NCBI GenBank assembly: GCA_903873475.1
Contig: CAIQON010000205.1
Location: forward strand, 1-50,093
Direction of reading: 5' to 3'
Length of the DNA stretch: 50,093 bases
Source of the DNA: an uncultured bacterium
Lineage (GTDB): Bacteria; Pseudomonadota; Gammaproteobacteria; Burkholderiales; CAIKXV01
The notes below the pieces were generated by a model that was given only the letters and a program-made list of their open reading frames with translations, made no database searches and was not told the DNA's origin. Shown here in pieces: positions 1 through 10,137 of the stretch. The translations under genes were made by a program, and so were the position numbers. The stretch's first letter is position 1, and each line of letters begins with the position of its first letter.

Positions 1-138
1 CAGCGCCGAGGACGCATCGCGGTGGGCGATGAAGGAGACCTTCGACAGTTCTTCGAGCGCGCCGCGCAGCGCCTCGCTGGCCGGCGCGCCGGCGGCTGCG
101 TTCGATCCGGAGCCGGCCGGTACCGAGGGTTCGCTCAT
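1..138 (-). CDS. Partial N-terminus of an unidentified protein
   Basis: The gene runs off the left edge; only about 46 N-terminal codons are present. The ATG at 138-136 lies one base after the stop of the DedA gene, with a GGAGG Shine-Dalgarno at 148-144 inside the end of that gene, so the start is well supported and the two are probably translated from one message. The visible residues start MSEPSVPAGSG, continue with an Ala/Gly-rich low-complexity stretch and then a helix-like segment (EALRGALEELSKVSF). No catalytic motif is visible. A von Willebrand partner of the upstream CbbQ/NorQ-like ATPase would be a reasonable guess from gene order, but nothing in these residues demonstrates it. Confidence 0.7.
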   Translation of the reverse strand, partial: MSEPSVPAGSGSNAAAGAPASEALRGALEELSKVSFIAHRDASSAL

Positions 139-139
139 C

Positions 140-730
140 TCAACCTCCCCGCATCACGCGGCGCGCAATGTAGCGGCCGATCCACAGTCCGATTCCGAGC
201 AGCAGCACCAGACCGATGATGATCTGATCATGCCAGCGCACATCGTCGAGCAGCGTCTCGAGTGCGCTGCCGAAAAGATAGCCGGCACCGCCGATCACCA
301 CGGTCCACACCGCCACCCCGGCCACGTTGAACACCATGAAGCGCCAGGCCGGCACGGCGCTCATCCCCAGCGCCACCGGCGCGGCGATGCGGAACCCGTA
401 GAGGAAGCGATTGATGATGATGATCGCGATGTCGTAGCGCACGATCCAGCCCTTGATGCGCTGCACTTTCGATTCGACCTTGGGGAAGCGGTCTAGGAAC
501 ACGCGCCCGAAGCGCACGCCGATCACGTAGTAGCCGAGATCGCCGATGTAGGTGCCGACCATCGCGACCGCGCCGACCAGCCAGGCATCGAGCAGGCCCT
601 GCTGGGCGGCGATCATGCCCAGCACCAGCACCGTCTCGCCCTCGAGCATGGTGCCGACAAAAACGAACAGGTATCCGTATTCCCGGATCAGTTCGGGCAG
701 GTTAAGCCCGAGGCTCGAGAGGAAGCTCAT
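140..730 (-). CDS. DedA family membrane protein
   Basis: A 196-residue polytopic inner-membrane protein of the DedA/SNARE-associated (VTT) family. Family members are implicated in lipid (undecaprenyl or phospholipid) flipping and membrane homeostasis; the substrate here cannot be read from sequence. Visible are an amphipathic N-terminus, a hydrophobic stretch around residues 17-45 with the acidic MLEGET motif typical of the family, the glycine-rich re-entrant region, and the Arg-containing NRFLYGFRIAAP motif around residues 107-118 followed by more hydrophobic helices and a basic tail. Length matches small DedA proteins such as YohD. It lies 48 bp downstream of the MoxR-type ATPase gene and is coupled to the edge gene. 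Confidence 0.9.
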   Translation of the reverse strand: MSFLSSLGLNLPELIREYGYLFVFVGTMLEGETVLVLGMIAAQQGLLDAWLVGAVAMVGTYIGDLGYYVIGVRFGRVFLDRFPKVESKVQRIKGWIVRYDIAIIIINRFLYGFRIAAPVALGMSAVPAWRFMVFNVAGVAVWTVVIGGAGYLFGSALETLLDDVRWHDQIIIGLVLLLGIGLWIGRYIARRVMRGG

Positions 731-778
731 CGTCGTATGCCGGCTCGCCCGCAGATACCGGGGCGGACGCGACCGGCG

Positions 779-1621
779 CTACTCGAAATGCGCCCGGACG
801 ATTTCCAGCAAGGCCGCAGACAGTTCGATGTCATCGGTCACCGGATTGATGATCGCGACCTGGCAGGCCTCGATCGGCGACAGGCCGGCGCTGATCATGC
901 TCGCCGCATAGACGAGTGCACGCGTGGACGTGACCTCGTCGAGCCCGTGGTCCTTGAGGGCGCGCGCCTTGCGCGCCACCGCCACGAGCCGGGACGCGCT
1001 CTCGGCGTCGAGGCCGGGCACCTCGTTCACCAGGATACGGCGTTCGGTCTCCTCGGCCGGGAAGTCGAAGTTGAGCCCGATGAAGCGCTGCTTGGTCGAG
1101 GGCTTCAGGTCTTTCAGTACCGTCTGGTAACCGGGGTTGTACGAGATCACGAGCAGGAAGTCTTCATGTGCGGTGATCTCGCGGCCGATCTTCTCGAGCG
1201 ACAGGCGGCGCCGATGGTCGGTCAGCGGATGGATGATCACGGTCGAGTCGGTGCGTGCCTCGACGCTCTCGTCGAGGTAGCAGATCGCCCCGGCCTTCAC
1301 CGCACGCGTCAGCGGACCGTCCTGCCAGACCGTCTCGCTGCCTTCGAGCAGGAATCGGCCGACGAGGTCGGACGAAGTCAGGTCTTCATGGCAGGACACC
1401 GTGACCAGCGGGCGGTTGAGCCGCCAGGCCATGTGCTCGAGGAATCGGGTCTTGCCGCAGCCGGTCGGGCCCTTGAGCATGATCGGCAGGCGCTTGCTGT
1501 AGGCAGCCTCGAAGATCTCGACTTCACGGCCCTGCGGTTCGTAGTAGGGCGCGGTGGCCGTCGGACGGGCCGGCGGGACGATATCGTGGTCGGCCGGCAA
1601 CGGCGCAATCGGATCGTTCAT
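779..1621 (-). CDS. CbbQ/NirQ/NorQ-family MoxR-type AAA+ ATPase
   Basis: A 280-residue AAA+ ATPase of the MoxR class, CbbQ/NirQ/NorQ subfamily. The Walker A is GPTGCGKT (residues 51-58), the Walker B region contains [11 protein letters not shown], and the C-terminal lid includes the family-like [12 protein letters not shown] segment. Family members work with a von Willebrand-domain partner (CbbO or NorD) as activases or chaperones that remodel enzymes such as Rubisco or nitric oxide reductase. No Rubisco, nor or methanol dehydrogenase gene lies in the visible neighbourhood, so the client is unknown. The ATG at 1621 gives a normal-length protein. Downstream are a DedA gene and an unidentified partial gene on the same strand. 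Confidence 0.88.
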   Translation of the reverse strand: MNDPIAPLPADHDIVPPARPTATAPYYEPQGREVEIFEAAYSKRLPIMLKGPTGCGKTRFLEHMAWRLNRPLVTVSCHEDLTSSDLVGRFLLEGSETVWQDGPLTRAVKAGAICYLDESVEARTDSTVIIHPLTDHRRRLSLEKIGREITAHEDFLLVISYNPGYQTVLKDLKPSTKQRFIGLNFDFPAEETERRILVNEVPGLDAESASRLVAVARKARALKDHGLDEVTSTRALVYAASMISAGLSPIEACQVAIINPVTDDIELSAALLEIVRAHFE

Positions 1622-1688
1622 TCGAGGGTCTGAACCAGGAGTCGACGGGATGGAAAAAGCTGCGGAAGAATAGCATGCACGCCTGGTG

Positions 1689-3926
1689 CTAGCCGGGTGA
1701 CACCGGCGTGGCGGCGGCCTCCCCCTGCGCCGCGCCGCGCACTTCGAACCGCACCTCGTCGACGATGCGATCCTGCGCGTCAACCAGTTGCAGCCGGTGA
1801 CGGCCCGGGACCGGCTGCCAGGGATGCGGGCGTTCGGCCGGGCCCAGCCGCTGGCCGCCGATGCGCCAGTGCAGGCCCTGTGCAGCCGGCCCGGCGGAAA
1901 ACAGCAGGCGCTGCTGCGGTGCCGGGATGTCCGGATCGATCGCGACGACGATGCCGGCCCCCGGGTACACGATGCGCGGGGTGCCGACGCGGATGCTGGC
2001 GTGCTGCACGCGGTCGAGTTCGGTGCCGGCGATGAACCACTCCGGCTGCGCCGCCGCGCCGCTCGCCTGCCGCACCAGGCCGCCGGGCGCCAACGGGGCG
2101 AGCGACGGCAGGTCACGGTGCAGGTAATCCATCACCTCCTGCCAGACCGGCGCTGCACCGGTCGTGCCGGACACGTCGTGCATCGGCGAGCCGTCGAAGT
2201 TGCCGACCCACACGCCGACCGTGTACCGGCCGGAGAAGCCGATGCACCAGTTGTCGCGCATGTCCTTGCTGGTGCCGGTCTTCACCGCGCTCCAGCCGCG
2301 CGTGGACAGCGCGCTGGCGAAACCGAAAGTGCGTGCGCCTGCGGTGCGGTCGGCCAGCACGTCGGAGACGATGAAGGCAGCAGCCGGCGCCATCACGCGG
2401 CGCGCGCTGTCGGGTCCGGCCGCGCCGGGCCGCATCACCAGCGGCGAGGCGATACCGCCATTGGCCAGCGTGCGAAACGCATTGACCAGTTGCGACAGCC
2501 TCACCTCGGCCGATCCGAGCGCCAGCGAGTATCCGTAGTAGTCCCCGCCGCGCGTCACGTCGGCGAAGCCCAGCGCGCGCAGGCGGTCGGCGAACGGCTC
2601 AGGTCCGACCAGCATCAGCGTACGCACCGCAGGCACGTTCAACGAACCGGCCAGTGCGGTGCGCAGGCTCACCCAGCCGGTGAACTGCCGATCGTAGTTC
2701 TTCGGCACGTAGAGCCCGTTGGGGGCCACCAGGTCGACCGGCGAGTCATCGACCAGCGATGCCGCGGTGAGCAGCCGCTGCTCGATCGCCAGCCCGTAGA
2801 GAAAGGGCTTGAGCGTCGAACCGGCCTGGCGCGGCGCCGCCACGCCATCGACGAAACGCGCGCTGGACCGCTCGCCCGCGTTGCCCACGTACGCGAGCAC
2901 TTCGCCGGTGCGATTGTCGGCCACCAGCAGCGCACCGTCGCGCACGTTGCGGCCGGCGATCGCTTCGAGCTGCGCGCGCAGCGCATCGGTCGCGAAGCGC
3001 TGCAGGTCGCCGTCGAGCGAGGACAGCAGCGGCGACTGCCGGCCGGCACCGCTTTCCTGCGCGAACAGCAGGCGGGCGACGTGCGGCGCGAGCGCCACCG
3101 GCGGCGCGATCGATGGCGGCATCGACAGCCGCGCGGCGGCCAGCGCCTCGAACCGCGCACACGATGGGCTGCCGCCACCGGGCATTGCGTCGGCAGCGGC
3201 CGTGGCGCCGGCGCTGCGCGCGAGCCGGCACGCGCGCGCGGCGACCGCCGCAGGTAACGCATTCGGCCGCGCGATCAGCGCCGCCAGCAGCCAGGACTCG
3301 CCCTCGTCCAGGGCCGAGGGTGCCTTGCCGAACAGCCCCTGGGCGGCGGCCTCGACGCCTTGCAGTTCGCCGCGGAACGACACCCGGTTCAGGTAGGCCT
3401 CGAATACCTGGTCGCGCTGCCAGTGCAGGCCGAGCGCCAGCGCCAGCGCGGCCTGGCGCAGCTTCTGCGGGATCGAACGGCGGCCCTGCACCGGTGCCAG
3501 CGCAGGGTCGACCAGCCCGGCCAGCTGCATCGTGATCGTGCTTGCACCGCGGATGCCGTGGCGGCGGCCCGTTGGCGCGGCATCCGCCGCCGGCCTGTGC
3601 AGCGCGGACTTCAAGATGGCGGCGATGGCCAGCGGATCGACGCCCGGGTGGTGCGCGAAGCGGCGATCCTCGGTGGCGATCACCGCCCGCTTCAAGGCTG
3701 GCGACACCTGATCGAGCGGCGTCCAGCCGAGCCGGCGCATGCGCGCGTCGACCCGCTGCACCTGCAGCGGCGCGCCATGGCGGTCGAGCAGCCAGCGGTC
3801 GCTCGGCAGCGTATCGGCGTGCACCTGCTCGAACGAAGGCACCACCGCCCATGACCACAGGTACAGGCCAGCCAGCAGCAGCGACACCGCGTTGGCCGGA
3901 AGCAGGACGCGCCGCAGCGCCGTCAT
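1689..3926 (-). CDS. pbpC: Penicillin-binding protein 1C (bifunctional transglycosylase/transpeptidase)
   Basis: A 745-residue class A PBP of the PBP1C type. It polymerises lipid II and may cross-link peptidoglycan in the periplasm. An N-terminal signal anchor (about residues 8-28) is followed by a GT51 transglycosylase domain with [10 protein letters not shown] and [10 protein letters not shown]. The transpeptidase domain has catalytic Ser370 in the STLK motif, an SLN motif and VKTGTS as KTG box. The C-terminus resembles the beta-lactam-insensitive PBP1C extension. Its ATG overlaps the stop of the upstream alpha-2-macroglobulin gene (ATGA), the well-known pairing in which the macroglobulin is thought to guard the periplasm and PBP1C to repair the wall. 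Confidence 0.95.
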   Translation of the reverse strand: MTALRRVLLPANAVSLLLAGLYLWSWAVVPSFEQVHADTLPSDRWLLDRHGAPLQVQRVDARMRRLGWTPLDQVSPALKRAVIATEDRRFAHHPGVDPLAIAAILKSALHRPAADAAPTGRRHGIRGASTITMQLAGLVDPALAPVQGRRSIPQKLRQAALALALGLHWQRDQVFEAYLNRVSFRGELQGVEAAAQGLFGKAPSALDEGESWLLAALIARPNALPAAVAARACRLARSAGATAAADAMPGGGSPSCARFEALAAARLSMPPSIAPPVALAPHVARLLFAQESGAGRQSPLLSSLDGDLQRFATDALRAQLEAIAGRNVRDGALLVADNRTGEVLAYVGNAGERSSARFVDGVAAPRQAGSTLKPFLYGLAIEQRLLTAASLVDDSPVDLVAPNGLYVPKNYDRQFTGWVSLRTALAGSLNVPAVRTLMLVGPEPFADRLRALGFADVTRGGDYYGYSLALGSAEVRLSQLVNAFRTLANGGIASPLVMRPGAAGPDSARRVMAPAAAFIVSDVLADRTAGARTFGFASALSTRGWSAVKTGTSKDMRDNWCIGFSGRYTVGVWVGNFDGSPMHDVSGTTGAAPVWQEVMDYLHRDLPSLAPLAPGGLVRQASGAAAQPEWFIAGTELDRVQHASIRVGTPRIVYPGAGIVVAIDPDIPAPQQRLLFSAGPAAQGLHWRIGGQRLGPAERPHPWQPVPGRHRLQLVDAQDRIVDEVRFEVRGAAQGEAAATPVSPG

Positions 3927-6900
3927 CGCGCGACTTCGAACACCGGGTTGGGCCGCTCGCCGAACACTTCAGGCGCATACATCGCTTCGACGCGGGTGGG
4001 CGGCAGTTCGAAGCGGCCGGCCTGGTTCAGCCGCACCACGTACTCGGCGGCAAAACCGCCGCGCGGCACGTAGCGCCAGTAGCCACGCCAGCCTTCGAAC
4101 GAACGCTCCTCGAACACCGGCGCCACCGGTTCAGGTGCCCGCCCCGGCCGTGCCGCGCGTGCGCCGGCCACGAGCGAGGACTGCCCGCCGAGGCCGGAAC
4201 CGATGATCGTCGAGCCGGCAGGCACCGGGTCGGTCAGCACCACCCAGGTCATGTCTGCCTGGGCATCGACCGTCAACCGTACCCGCATCAGGTCGCCGAC
4301 CGACCAGCGGCCGGCCACCTTCTGCTGGACTGCAGTCACCTCGCGCTCGACGCGGAAGCCCGAGTCGAGGCGCTCGCGCAACGGCACCGCGGCTAGACTG
4401 CGCACGGTCGCCCACGGACGGCCGCTGCCGTCATGGCGCAGCGTCAGCGTGCCGGCCGCGCCCTCCGGCCAGGGCACCGTGGCGTCGCGGCCGGCGCCGG
4501 GCGCTGCATCCGGCAGCGACCAGTCGACGGACACCGGAGCCACGGCGCCACCGGTGGACACCACCGTGCCACCGGCCACCGGCTGCGCCTCGAAGCGCGC
4601 GGCGAACTTAGCCAGCGCCAGCACGCCCCAGGCATTGGCGACCGTGGTGTTCCAGCGGCCGCGCTGCTGGCGCGACAGTGCACCGCGTGCGAGGCGCGCG
4701 AGGTCCTGGGCACCGGCCTCGCCCGCCGCGCGCGGATCGTCCAGGGCGGCGATCAGCATCCGGTTGGCGTTGGCGTCGCCGGACACCATCAGCCACCAGA
4801 GCTGGTCGGTCTTCTCGGTGGAGAAACCCATCACCGTGCCCTGCATGGTCAGGCGTGCGCGCAGGATGCGCGCGGCCTCCTCCAGCCGGCGCTCACGGTC
4901 GGGCAGCTTCGTCGCCCGGCGCAGCAGCGACTGCCAGTCGAGCAGCGCGGAGGTCGGCCACGACTGCGGGTCGATCGACAACGCGTCGAGCCAGCGCGGC
5001 TCGATCTCGACGCCACTGCGCGCCAGCGCATCGAGTGCGGCAAGCTTGCGCAGCAGCAGGTCGGCCGCGGGCATCTCGGACGCACGCGAGACACGCCCTT
5101 CGACGAAGCGGCGCAGCGCGTCGGCCATCGTTTCGCGAGCGGCCTTCGGGATCGGCCATCCGGCTTCGTGGGCGATCGTCAGCAGGTAGCTGGTCAGCAC
5201 GTCGCTGCCGTCGCGCATCGACGGAAAGTAGCGGGCGAAGCCGTCGCGGTCGAGCCAGGCAGGCAGCGAACCCATCAGCCGCTCCCAGCCTGCACGATCA
5301 CCGAGCGCGATCGCGCGCGAGCTCTGCTGCTCGAGGCAGGTGTACGGGTACTGCTGCATGTACTCGCGCACGCCGCGCAGGTCACCGCCGAGGGTACGCG
5401 CCAGCGACACCTCGATCGCACCGCGTCCGGGCAGTGCGTCCGCCGGACGCTGCACCGGCACGACGGTCGACTCGCCCGGCGCCGCGAGTTGCACCAGGGT
5501 CGCCTGCAGCGTGCGCACCGGGACGGCCTGCACGATCCGCTGCGCCACGCGCAGCCGGTCGGCGCTGGCCGCGCCGCGCTCGCTGGCAGCGATCTCCCAG
5601 GCGAGCAGGTCGACGCCGGACGGCACCTGGAAGGCCCAGCGTGCCGGCTTCGCCTCGCCCGGCGCAAGCGACAGCGCCTGAGCGGCGAGCGCCATCGGCG
5701 CCGGGGCAGGCAGGCGAGCGCCGGCACCGGGTGGGCCAACGCCCGGCGCCGGGTTGACGGTGGCCGACACCATGACCTCGATCGCGCGCTCGGACGCATT
5801 GCGTACCACCACTTCGGCGTCGAACCGGTCGCCCTCGCGCGCGAGCGCCGGCAGCGAGGACAGCAGCATCAGGTCCTGCGTCGTGCGCAGGCTCGCCGAT
5901 CCGGTGCCGAACAGCCCGGCACCCGTCGCGTCACCGGCCGAGGCGATGGCCACGATCCGGAATGCACTGAGCGAATCGTTCAGCGGCACTTCGACGACCG
6001 CTTCGCCATTGGCGTCGAGCGCGACCCGCCCGCGCCATGCGAGCAGGGTGTCGAACAGTTCGCGCGCGGACTGCCGGCCTCCGCCACCGCCGGGTACTAC
6101 AGCCTTCTTGCCGAAGTGGCGGCGGCCGACCACGTGCATCTGGGCGGTGGCAGTCTGCACCTCGAGGCCGCGTCGCCCCATCATGGCCTGCAGCAGCGCC
6201 CATGTGTCGTTCGGTGCAAGCTCGAGCAATGCTTCGTCGACCGCAGCCAGCGCGATCTCGCTGCCCACCGGCGGTATCGAGCCGTCGGCGCGCATCACAC
6301 GGATCTTCACCCGCGCCCGCTCGCGCACCCGATAGACCTCGCGCTCGGGCCGGACCTCGACCTTCAGTTCGTGCGCGCGCCAGCCCACGGCGATCTCGCC
6401 GATGCCCATCCGGAACGCCGGCTTGCCGAGGTCCACGGTCGCGGTCGGCTGCACCTCGCCGGCCCGGCCGCGCACCGCCAGCACCGACACGAACATGTTC
6501 GGCGCATGCCGTGCCAGCACCGGCACCTCGATCACCGGCGAATCGCCGGCGAGTCGGCGCACGACGGCATCGACCACGCCTTCGCGTTCATGGGTGACCA
6601 GCACGGTGGCCGAGCGGAAAGGCATGCGCACCTGGAAGCGCGCGGTCTGCCCCGGCTCGTAACGCGGCGCCTCGGGCAGCACGTCCATGCGATCGCTGTC
6701 CTGCACGCCGAACCACCACGGCTCGCCGCCGGCGATCCACACCTCGCGATGCCCGATGCTCGGGCGGCCTGCCTCGTCCACGGCCCGGGCACGCAGGATC
6801 AGGTTGCCGCTGGCCGGTGGCTTGCCTTCGCACGACAGGCGTCCGGCCGCGTCGGTGCGCGCGCTGCAGAGCGTGCCCAGGCGCGACGTGTCGGTATAGC

Positions 6901-9900
6901 TCTCGAAGGCGTAGAACCCCCCGAGCAGCCGGCGCCGGTGCGAGAAGGTCTCGCGCCGGAACACATCCACCGTCACCGGCACCCCGGCCATCGGCTTTCC
7001 GGACGGATCGACCACGACCGCCTCCATCTTCACGCGGTCGCGCGTACGCACCCAGTCATCGGCGCGCACACCGACGATCACGGCCGAGGGAAGCCAGGCT
7101 GCGCGTGCGCTCGCCGTGAGTGTCTCGCCGTTGGCATCGCGGTACTCGAGTTCGAACAGCAGGTCCTGCGGGATGGTGGCCGCAGGCAGTCCCGCCACGC
7201 GCAGCCGGGCCCCGCCGGCGGCATCGAGCGTTGCCTGCTGCAGGCCGACCACCTTCATCGCGTCATCGTCGGCACGCGCGCGGCGGCTGTCCGGTTCGAC
7301 AGCGCCGGCATCCTGTTCGTCGAGGAGGTCGGCCTCGGAACGGCTGCCGATCACGCCCTCGACCACGTCACCGTTGGCGAACACGAACCCTTCGTAGCCC
7401 GGAAAGCGCAGCGCGCGCGGCATCGCCGCGCTGCGCAGGCGCACGGTGGCCCCGGCGGCAGGCCCGCCCGCAAGGTAGGCGAGCTGCACGTCGATCGACG
7501 CTTCCGAGGCGGCGACCAGCGGCATCGAGGGCGGACGCACGGCAGCGCGCATGGTCGGCAGACGGAACTGCTCGACCCTGAACTCGCCGAGTTCGCGGGT
7601 GCGCTCGCGGCTGCCACCGCCCTCGCCCGGCAGTCGCTCACGGGCGACGATCCGGTAGGCACCCAGCCGCGCATCCTTCGGCACCTCCCAGGTACCGAGC
7701 GCGCTTGCGCCGCGCGGCTCCCACTGCACCGGCACCTCGTACTTCTGTTCGCTGCCCAGGTGCTCGATCACCACCGTCGGCGCGAGCAGCGCGGATGGCG
7801 GCAACGCGAAGCCGGTGCGCCGGCGCTCGCGCGCGAACAGCTTCAGGTGCAACGTCTCTCCGGCCCGCAACAGCGACCGGTCGAGCACGGCCCGCATCGA
7901 GTAAGGCCCGTCGTAGTCTCCGGTCGGGAGGTTGAACCGCCACGGCGCGATACCGTCGTCCCAGCCGGTAATGGTGAAGGTGAAATCCTCGCCGCGCGAA
8001 GCCATCACCATCAGGCGCCGCTCGTAGCGGCTTTCGCAGCCCGGCAGCCGGTCCTCCGCGGGCAATGCCACCTCCACCCGCACCAGCCCGTCGCGATCGC
8101 TCATGCCTTCGTGGTAAAGGCGACCGTTGCAGTCGAGCACCCGGACACGCGCCCCTTCCACCGGTTCGCCGCGGTCGAGCGAAGTGACCCAGACCAGCGA
8201 CCCCTCGCGCCCCCGCTTGAAATGGGCGACCAGGTTGGTCACCAGTGCCGTGGCCGGCACGTAGTACGGGTCGCGCGACGGCGCCGGCGGGGCGAAGGAC
8301 GGGCGCGGCCGTCCCTCGGCTGCAGCGCGGTCGATCGCCTCGCGCTGCCGCTGCGCCTCCGGCGTGTCGTGCAGTGCCGCTCCAAGCCGGCGGCTGGCGA
8401 ACTCGACCACATAGAAGCCCGGCCGCTGCAGCGGGATGCCGATCACCTCGAATTCGCGCGGACCGGTGCTGCGCGGCAGCGACAGGTCGCGCGCGGCTTC
8501 CACGCCGCGCAGGATCGACCGTTTGCCCGGGCCGTCGCCACTGCCAGCGCCAGGGTCGTCGCGCATGTAGCCACGCTCGCTGGCCCGCTGCATCCACATG
8601 ACCAGTTCCCGCGGCGTCGGCGCCTCCACGCGCAGCAGGCGGCCTTGCGTACCCTCGGCACCACTGCCGGCGTCGAGGTTGCGGACCGTCACCGGCAGCA
8701 GCGCACCCGCGTTCGCCTCGACCAGGCCGAAGCGCGCCGCGAAGCGGATCAGCGGCGGATCCTCGTCGGTACGCACCGTGAGCGGGAAGCCGTCCGCGTT
8801 GGCCAGCAGGCGCCCGGCGTCATCGCGCAGCCGCGGCGGCAGTTCCAGCGTGAACGACGCGTTTTCCGGAAACGGCCCACGGAACTCCACCCAGTCGACC
8901 GCAGGATCGCGCCAGGATGCACGCCACCAGCCGGTGAGCGCCGACCACCAGCCGCGCAAGCGGCCGGCGAAGCCCTCCGGTGCCGACGCCGCCACCGCCT
9001 TCCCGCCAGCATCCGGCGCGCTGGCGTCGATGCCCGGTCGGTCCTCGCCCTCCAGGACTGGCGTGTAGCGCCGCCCGTCGGCTCCGCGCAGCGTCACCGC
9101 CTTCGCCATGGAGGCCGGGATCGGGGCGGTGAACAGCACCCGCATCGGCAGCACCGGGATGCACTGCGCGGCCTGGTTGGCACGGGTGCAGCTGAACCGC
9201 GCACGAAACGCCGGGCGGGTATGGAACGCGAGTACCTGATCGTCGGTCGTGGCGATGCCCTCCGGCGTCGCGATGCCCCTGCCCCAGACCAGGCGCACGT
9301 CGCGGTCGCCGGGCAACTCGCGGCTGCAGCGCACAAGCAGCCGGCGCGACCTGGCCTCGGCGCCAGAGCTCGCCTGCAGGAACGCCTCGAACGCATCGCC
9401 GTCGATGTCCCCGGCCGGCGCAGGTTCGCTGCGCGCCAGGATGGCAGCGCGCAGGCGGCCGGTGACGACACGCACCGGGATGCGCTCGTTGATGCCATCG
9501 GCGACGCAGTAGGCATTGGCCTGCACGCTGGCGGTGGTCACATGCGCGTCGAGCGCGAGGACGAACACCTGGTCTTCGCCGATGCGGTCGTCGCCGGCCC
9601 TCGGCGCCACCGCGACGATCGCCGGGCCTCCGGTCGAAAACCCGGCCGCACGCGCCGGCTCGACCGGCGCCCCTGCGACCGATCGTTGTCCGTCGCGCAG
9701 CGTGAACCGGCACTGCAGGCCGCCAGGCAGCGTGCGGACGAAGTCGTAGGCCCAGGTGCGGTCATCGATCCAGCGGCCGCGCCCCGGCACCGGGCAGGAC
9801 ACCTCCATCGGATCGGCCAGCCGCGGATCGCCGAACCGGACCATCGGCTCGGAAAAGCGCGCCGTGAACTGGCGGACGTTCTTGACCGTACCCGAGGGCG

Positions 9901-10033
9901 CGGTCTCGACCGATACCGCCGGTGCGCCAGCTGCCGACGCCGCCAACGCAGGGGCAACCGTACCGACGGGCGCACCTGCAGCCGCCAGGAGCACGGCGAG
10001 CCACGCGAGTCTTGACTGCGCGAGGAATGTCAT
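3923..10033 (-). CDS. Bacterial alpha-2-macroglobulin (thioester protease trap)
   Basis: A 2036-residue secreted alpha-2-macroglobulin of the YfhM/ECAM type. Such proteins covalently trap attacking proteases in the periplasm. A signal peptide is clear (residues 1 to about 32, ending near ALAAS). The N-terminal macroglobulin domain follows (RQFTARFSEPM). The A2M domain has the FGTGSASLRTTQDL region, and the intact thioester motif CLEQ lies at residues 1566-1569. The first cysteine is residue 80, so there is no lipobox, unlike the lipoprotein described in E. coli. Start chosen at 10033 because an upstream in-frame extension would precede the signal peptide. It is divergent from the DUF3422 gene and overlaps pbpC by 4 bp. 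Confidence 0.93.
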   Translation of the reverse strand: MTFLAQSRLAWLAVLLAAAGAPVGTVAPALAASAAGAPAVSVETAPSGTVKNVRQFTARFSEPMVRFGDPRLADPMEVSCPVPGRGRWIDDRTWAYDFVRTLPGGLQCRFTLRDGQRSVAGAPVEPARAAGFSTGGPAIVAVAPRAGDDRIGEDQVFVLALDAHVTTASVQANAYCVADGINERIPVRVVTGRLRAAILARSEPAPAGDIDGDAFEAFLQASSGAEARSRRLLVRCSRELPGDRDVRLVWGRGIATPEGIATTDDQVLAFHTRPAFRARFSCTRANQAAQCIPVLPMRVLFTAPIPASMAKAVTLRGADGRRYTPVLEGEDRPGIDASAPDAGGKAVAASAPEGFAGRLRGWWSALTGWWRASWRDPAVDWVEFRGPFPENASFTLELPPRLRDDAGRLLANADGFPLTVRTDEDPPLIRFAARFGLVEANAGALLPVTVRNLDAGSGAEGTQGRLLRVEAPTPRELVMWMQRASERGYMRDDPGAGSGDGPGKRSILRGVEAARDLSLPRSTGPREFEVIGIPLQRPGFYVVEFASRRLGAALHDTPEAQRQREAIDRAAAEGRPRPSFAPPAPSRDPYYVPATALVTNLVAHFKRGREGSLVWVTSLDRGEPVEGARVRVLDCNGRLYHEGMSDRDGLVRVEVALPAEDRLPGCESRYERRLMVMASRGEDFTFTITGWDDGIAPWRFNLPTGDYDGPYSMRAVLDRSLLRAGETLHLKLFARERRRTGFALPPSALLAPTVVIEHLGSEQKYEVPVQWEPRGASALGTWEVPKDARLGAYRIVARERLPGEGGGSRERTRELGEFRVEQFRLPTMRAAVRPPSMPLVAASEASIDVQLAYLAGGPAAGATVRLRSAAMPRALRFPGYEGFVFANGDVVEGVIGSRSEADLLDEQDAGAVEPDSRRARADDDAMKVVGLQQATLDAAGGARLRVAGLPAATIPQDLLFELEYRDANGETLTASARAAWLPSAVIVGVRADDWVRTRDRVKMEAVVVDPSGKPMAGVPVTVDVFRRETFSHRRRLLGGFYAFESYTDTSRLGTLCSARTDAAGRLSCEGKPPASGNLILRARAVDEAGRPSIGHREVWIAGGEPWWFGVQDSDRMDVLPEAPRYEPGQTARFQVRMPFRSATVLVTHEREGVVDAVVRRLAGDSPVIEVPVLARHAPNMFVSVLAVRGRAGEVQPTATVDLGKPAFRMGIGEIAVGWRAHELKVEVRPEREVYRVRERARVKIRVMRADGSIPPVGSEIALAAVDEALLELAPNDTWALLQAMMGRRGLEVQTATAQMHVVGRRHFGKKAVVPGGGGGRQSARELFDTLLAWRGRVALDANGEAVVEVPLNDSLSAFRIVAIASAGDATGAGLFGTGSASLRTTQDLMLLSSLPALAREGDRFDAEVVVRNASERAIEVMVSATVNPAPGVGPPGAGARLPAPAPMALAAQALSLAPGEAKPARWAFQVPSGVDLLAWEIAASERGAASADRLRVAQRIVQAVPVRTLQATLVQLAAPGESTVVPVQRPADALPGRGAIEVSLARTLGGDLRGVREYMQQYPYTCLEQQSSRAIALGDRAGWERLMGSLPAWLDRDGFARYFPSMRDGSDVLTSYLLTIAHEAGWPIPKAARETMADALRRFVEGRVSRASEMPAADLLLRKLAALDALARSGVEIEPRWLDALSIDPQSWPTSALLDWQSLLRRATKLPDRERRLEEAARILRARLTMQGTVMGFSTEKTDQLWWLMVSGDANANRMLIAALDDPRAAGEAGAQDLARLARGALSRQQRGRWNTTVANAWGVLALAKFAARFEAQPVAGGTVVSTGGAVAPVSVDWSLPDAAPGAGRDATVPWPEGAAGTLTLRHDGSGRPWATVRSLAAVPLRERLDSGFRVEREVTAVQQKVAGRWSVGDLMRVRLTVDAQADMTWVVLTDPVPAGSTIIGSGLGGQSSLVAGARAARPGRAPEPVAPVFEERSFEGWRGYWRYVPRGGFAAEYVVRLNQAGRFELPPTRVEAMYAPEVFGERPNPVFEVAR

Positions 10034-10137
10034 CCCGCAACCATCCTTGGAACCGGCACCCGTCCGAATGCGCGAGTGTATCGCTCCCATTTCCGTCGCG
10101 GGGCTTGCGGCCACCGATGCCTTCAGGCTACATACCG

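Noticed and set aside
4433-10015. A very long open frame on the plus strand opposite the alpha-2-macroglobulin gene
   Set aside because: It is Arg/His/Gln/Ala-rich without domain-like composition, and it mirrors the reading frame of the macroglobulin. In DNA with strong GC bias at third positions stop codons are rare in such antisense frames.
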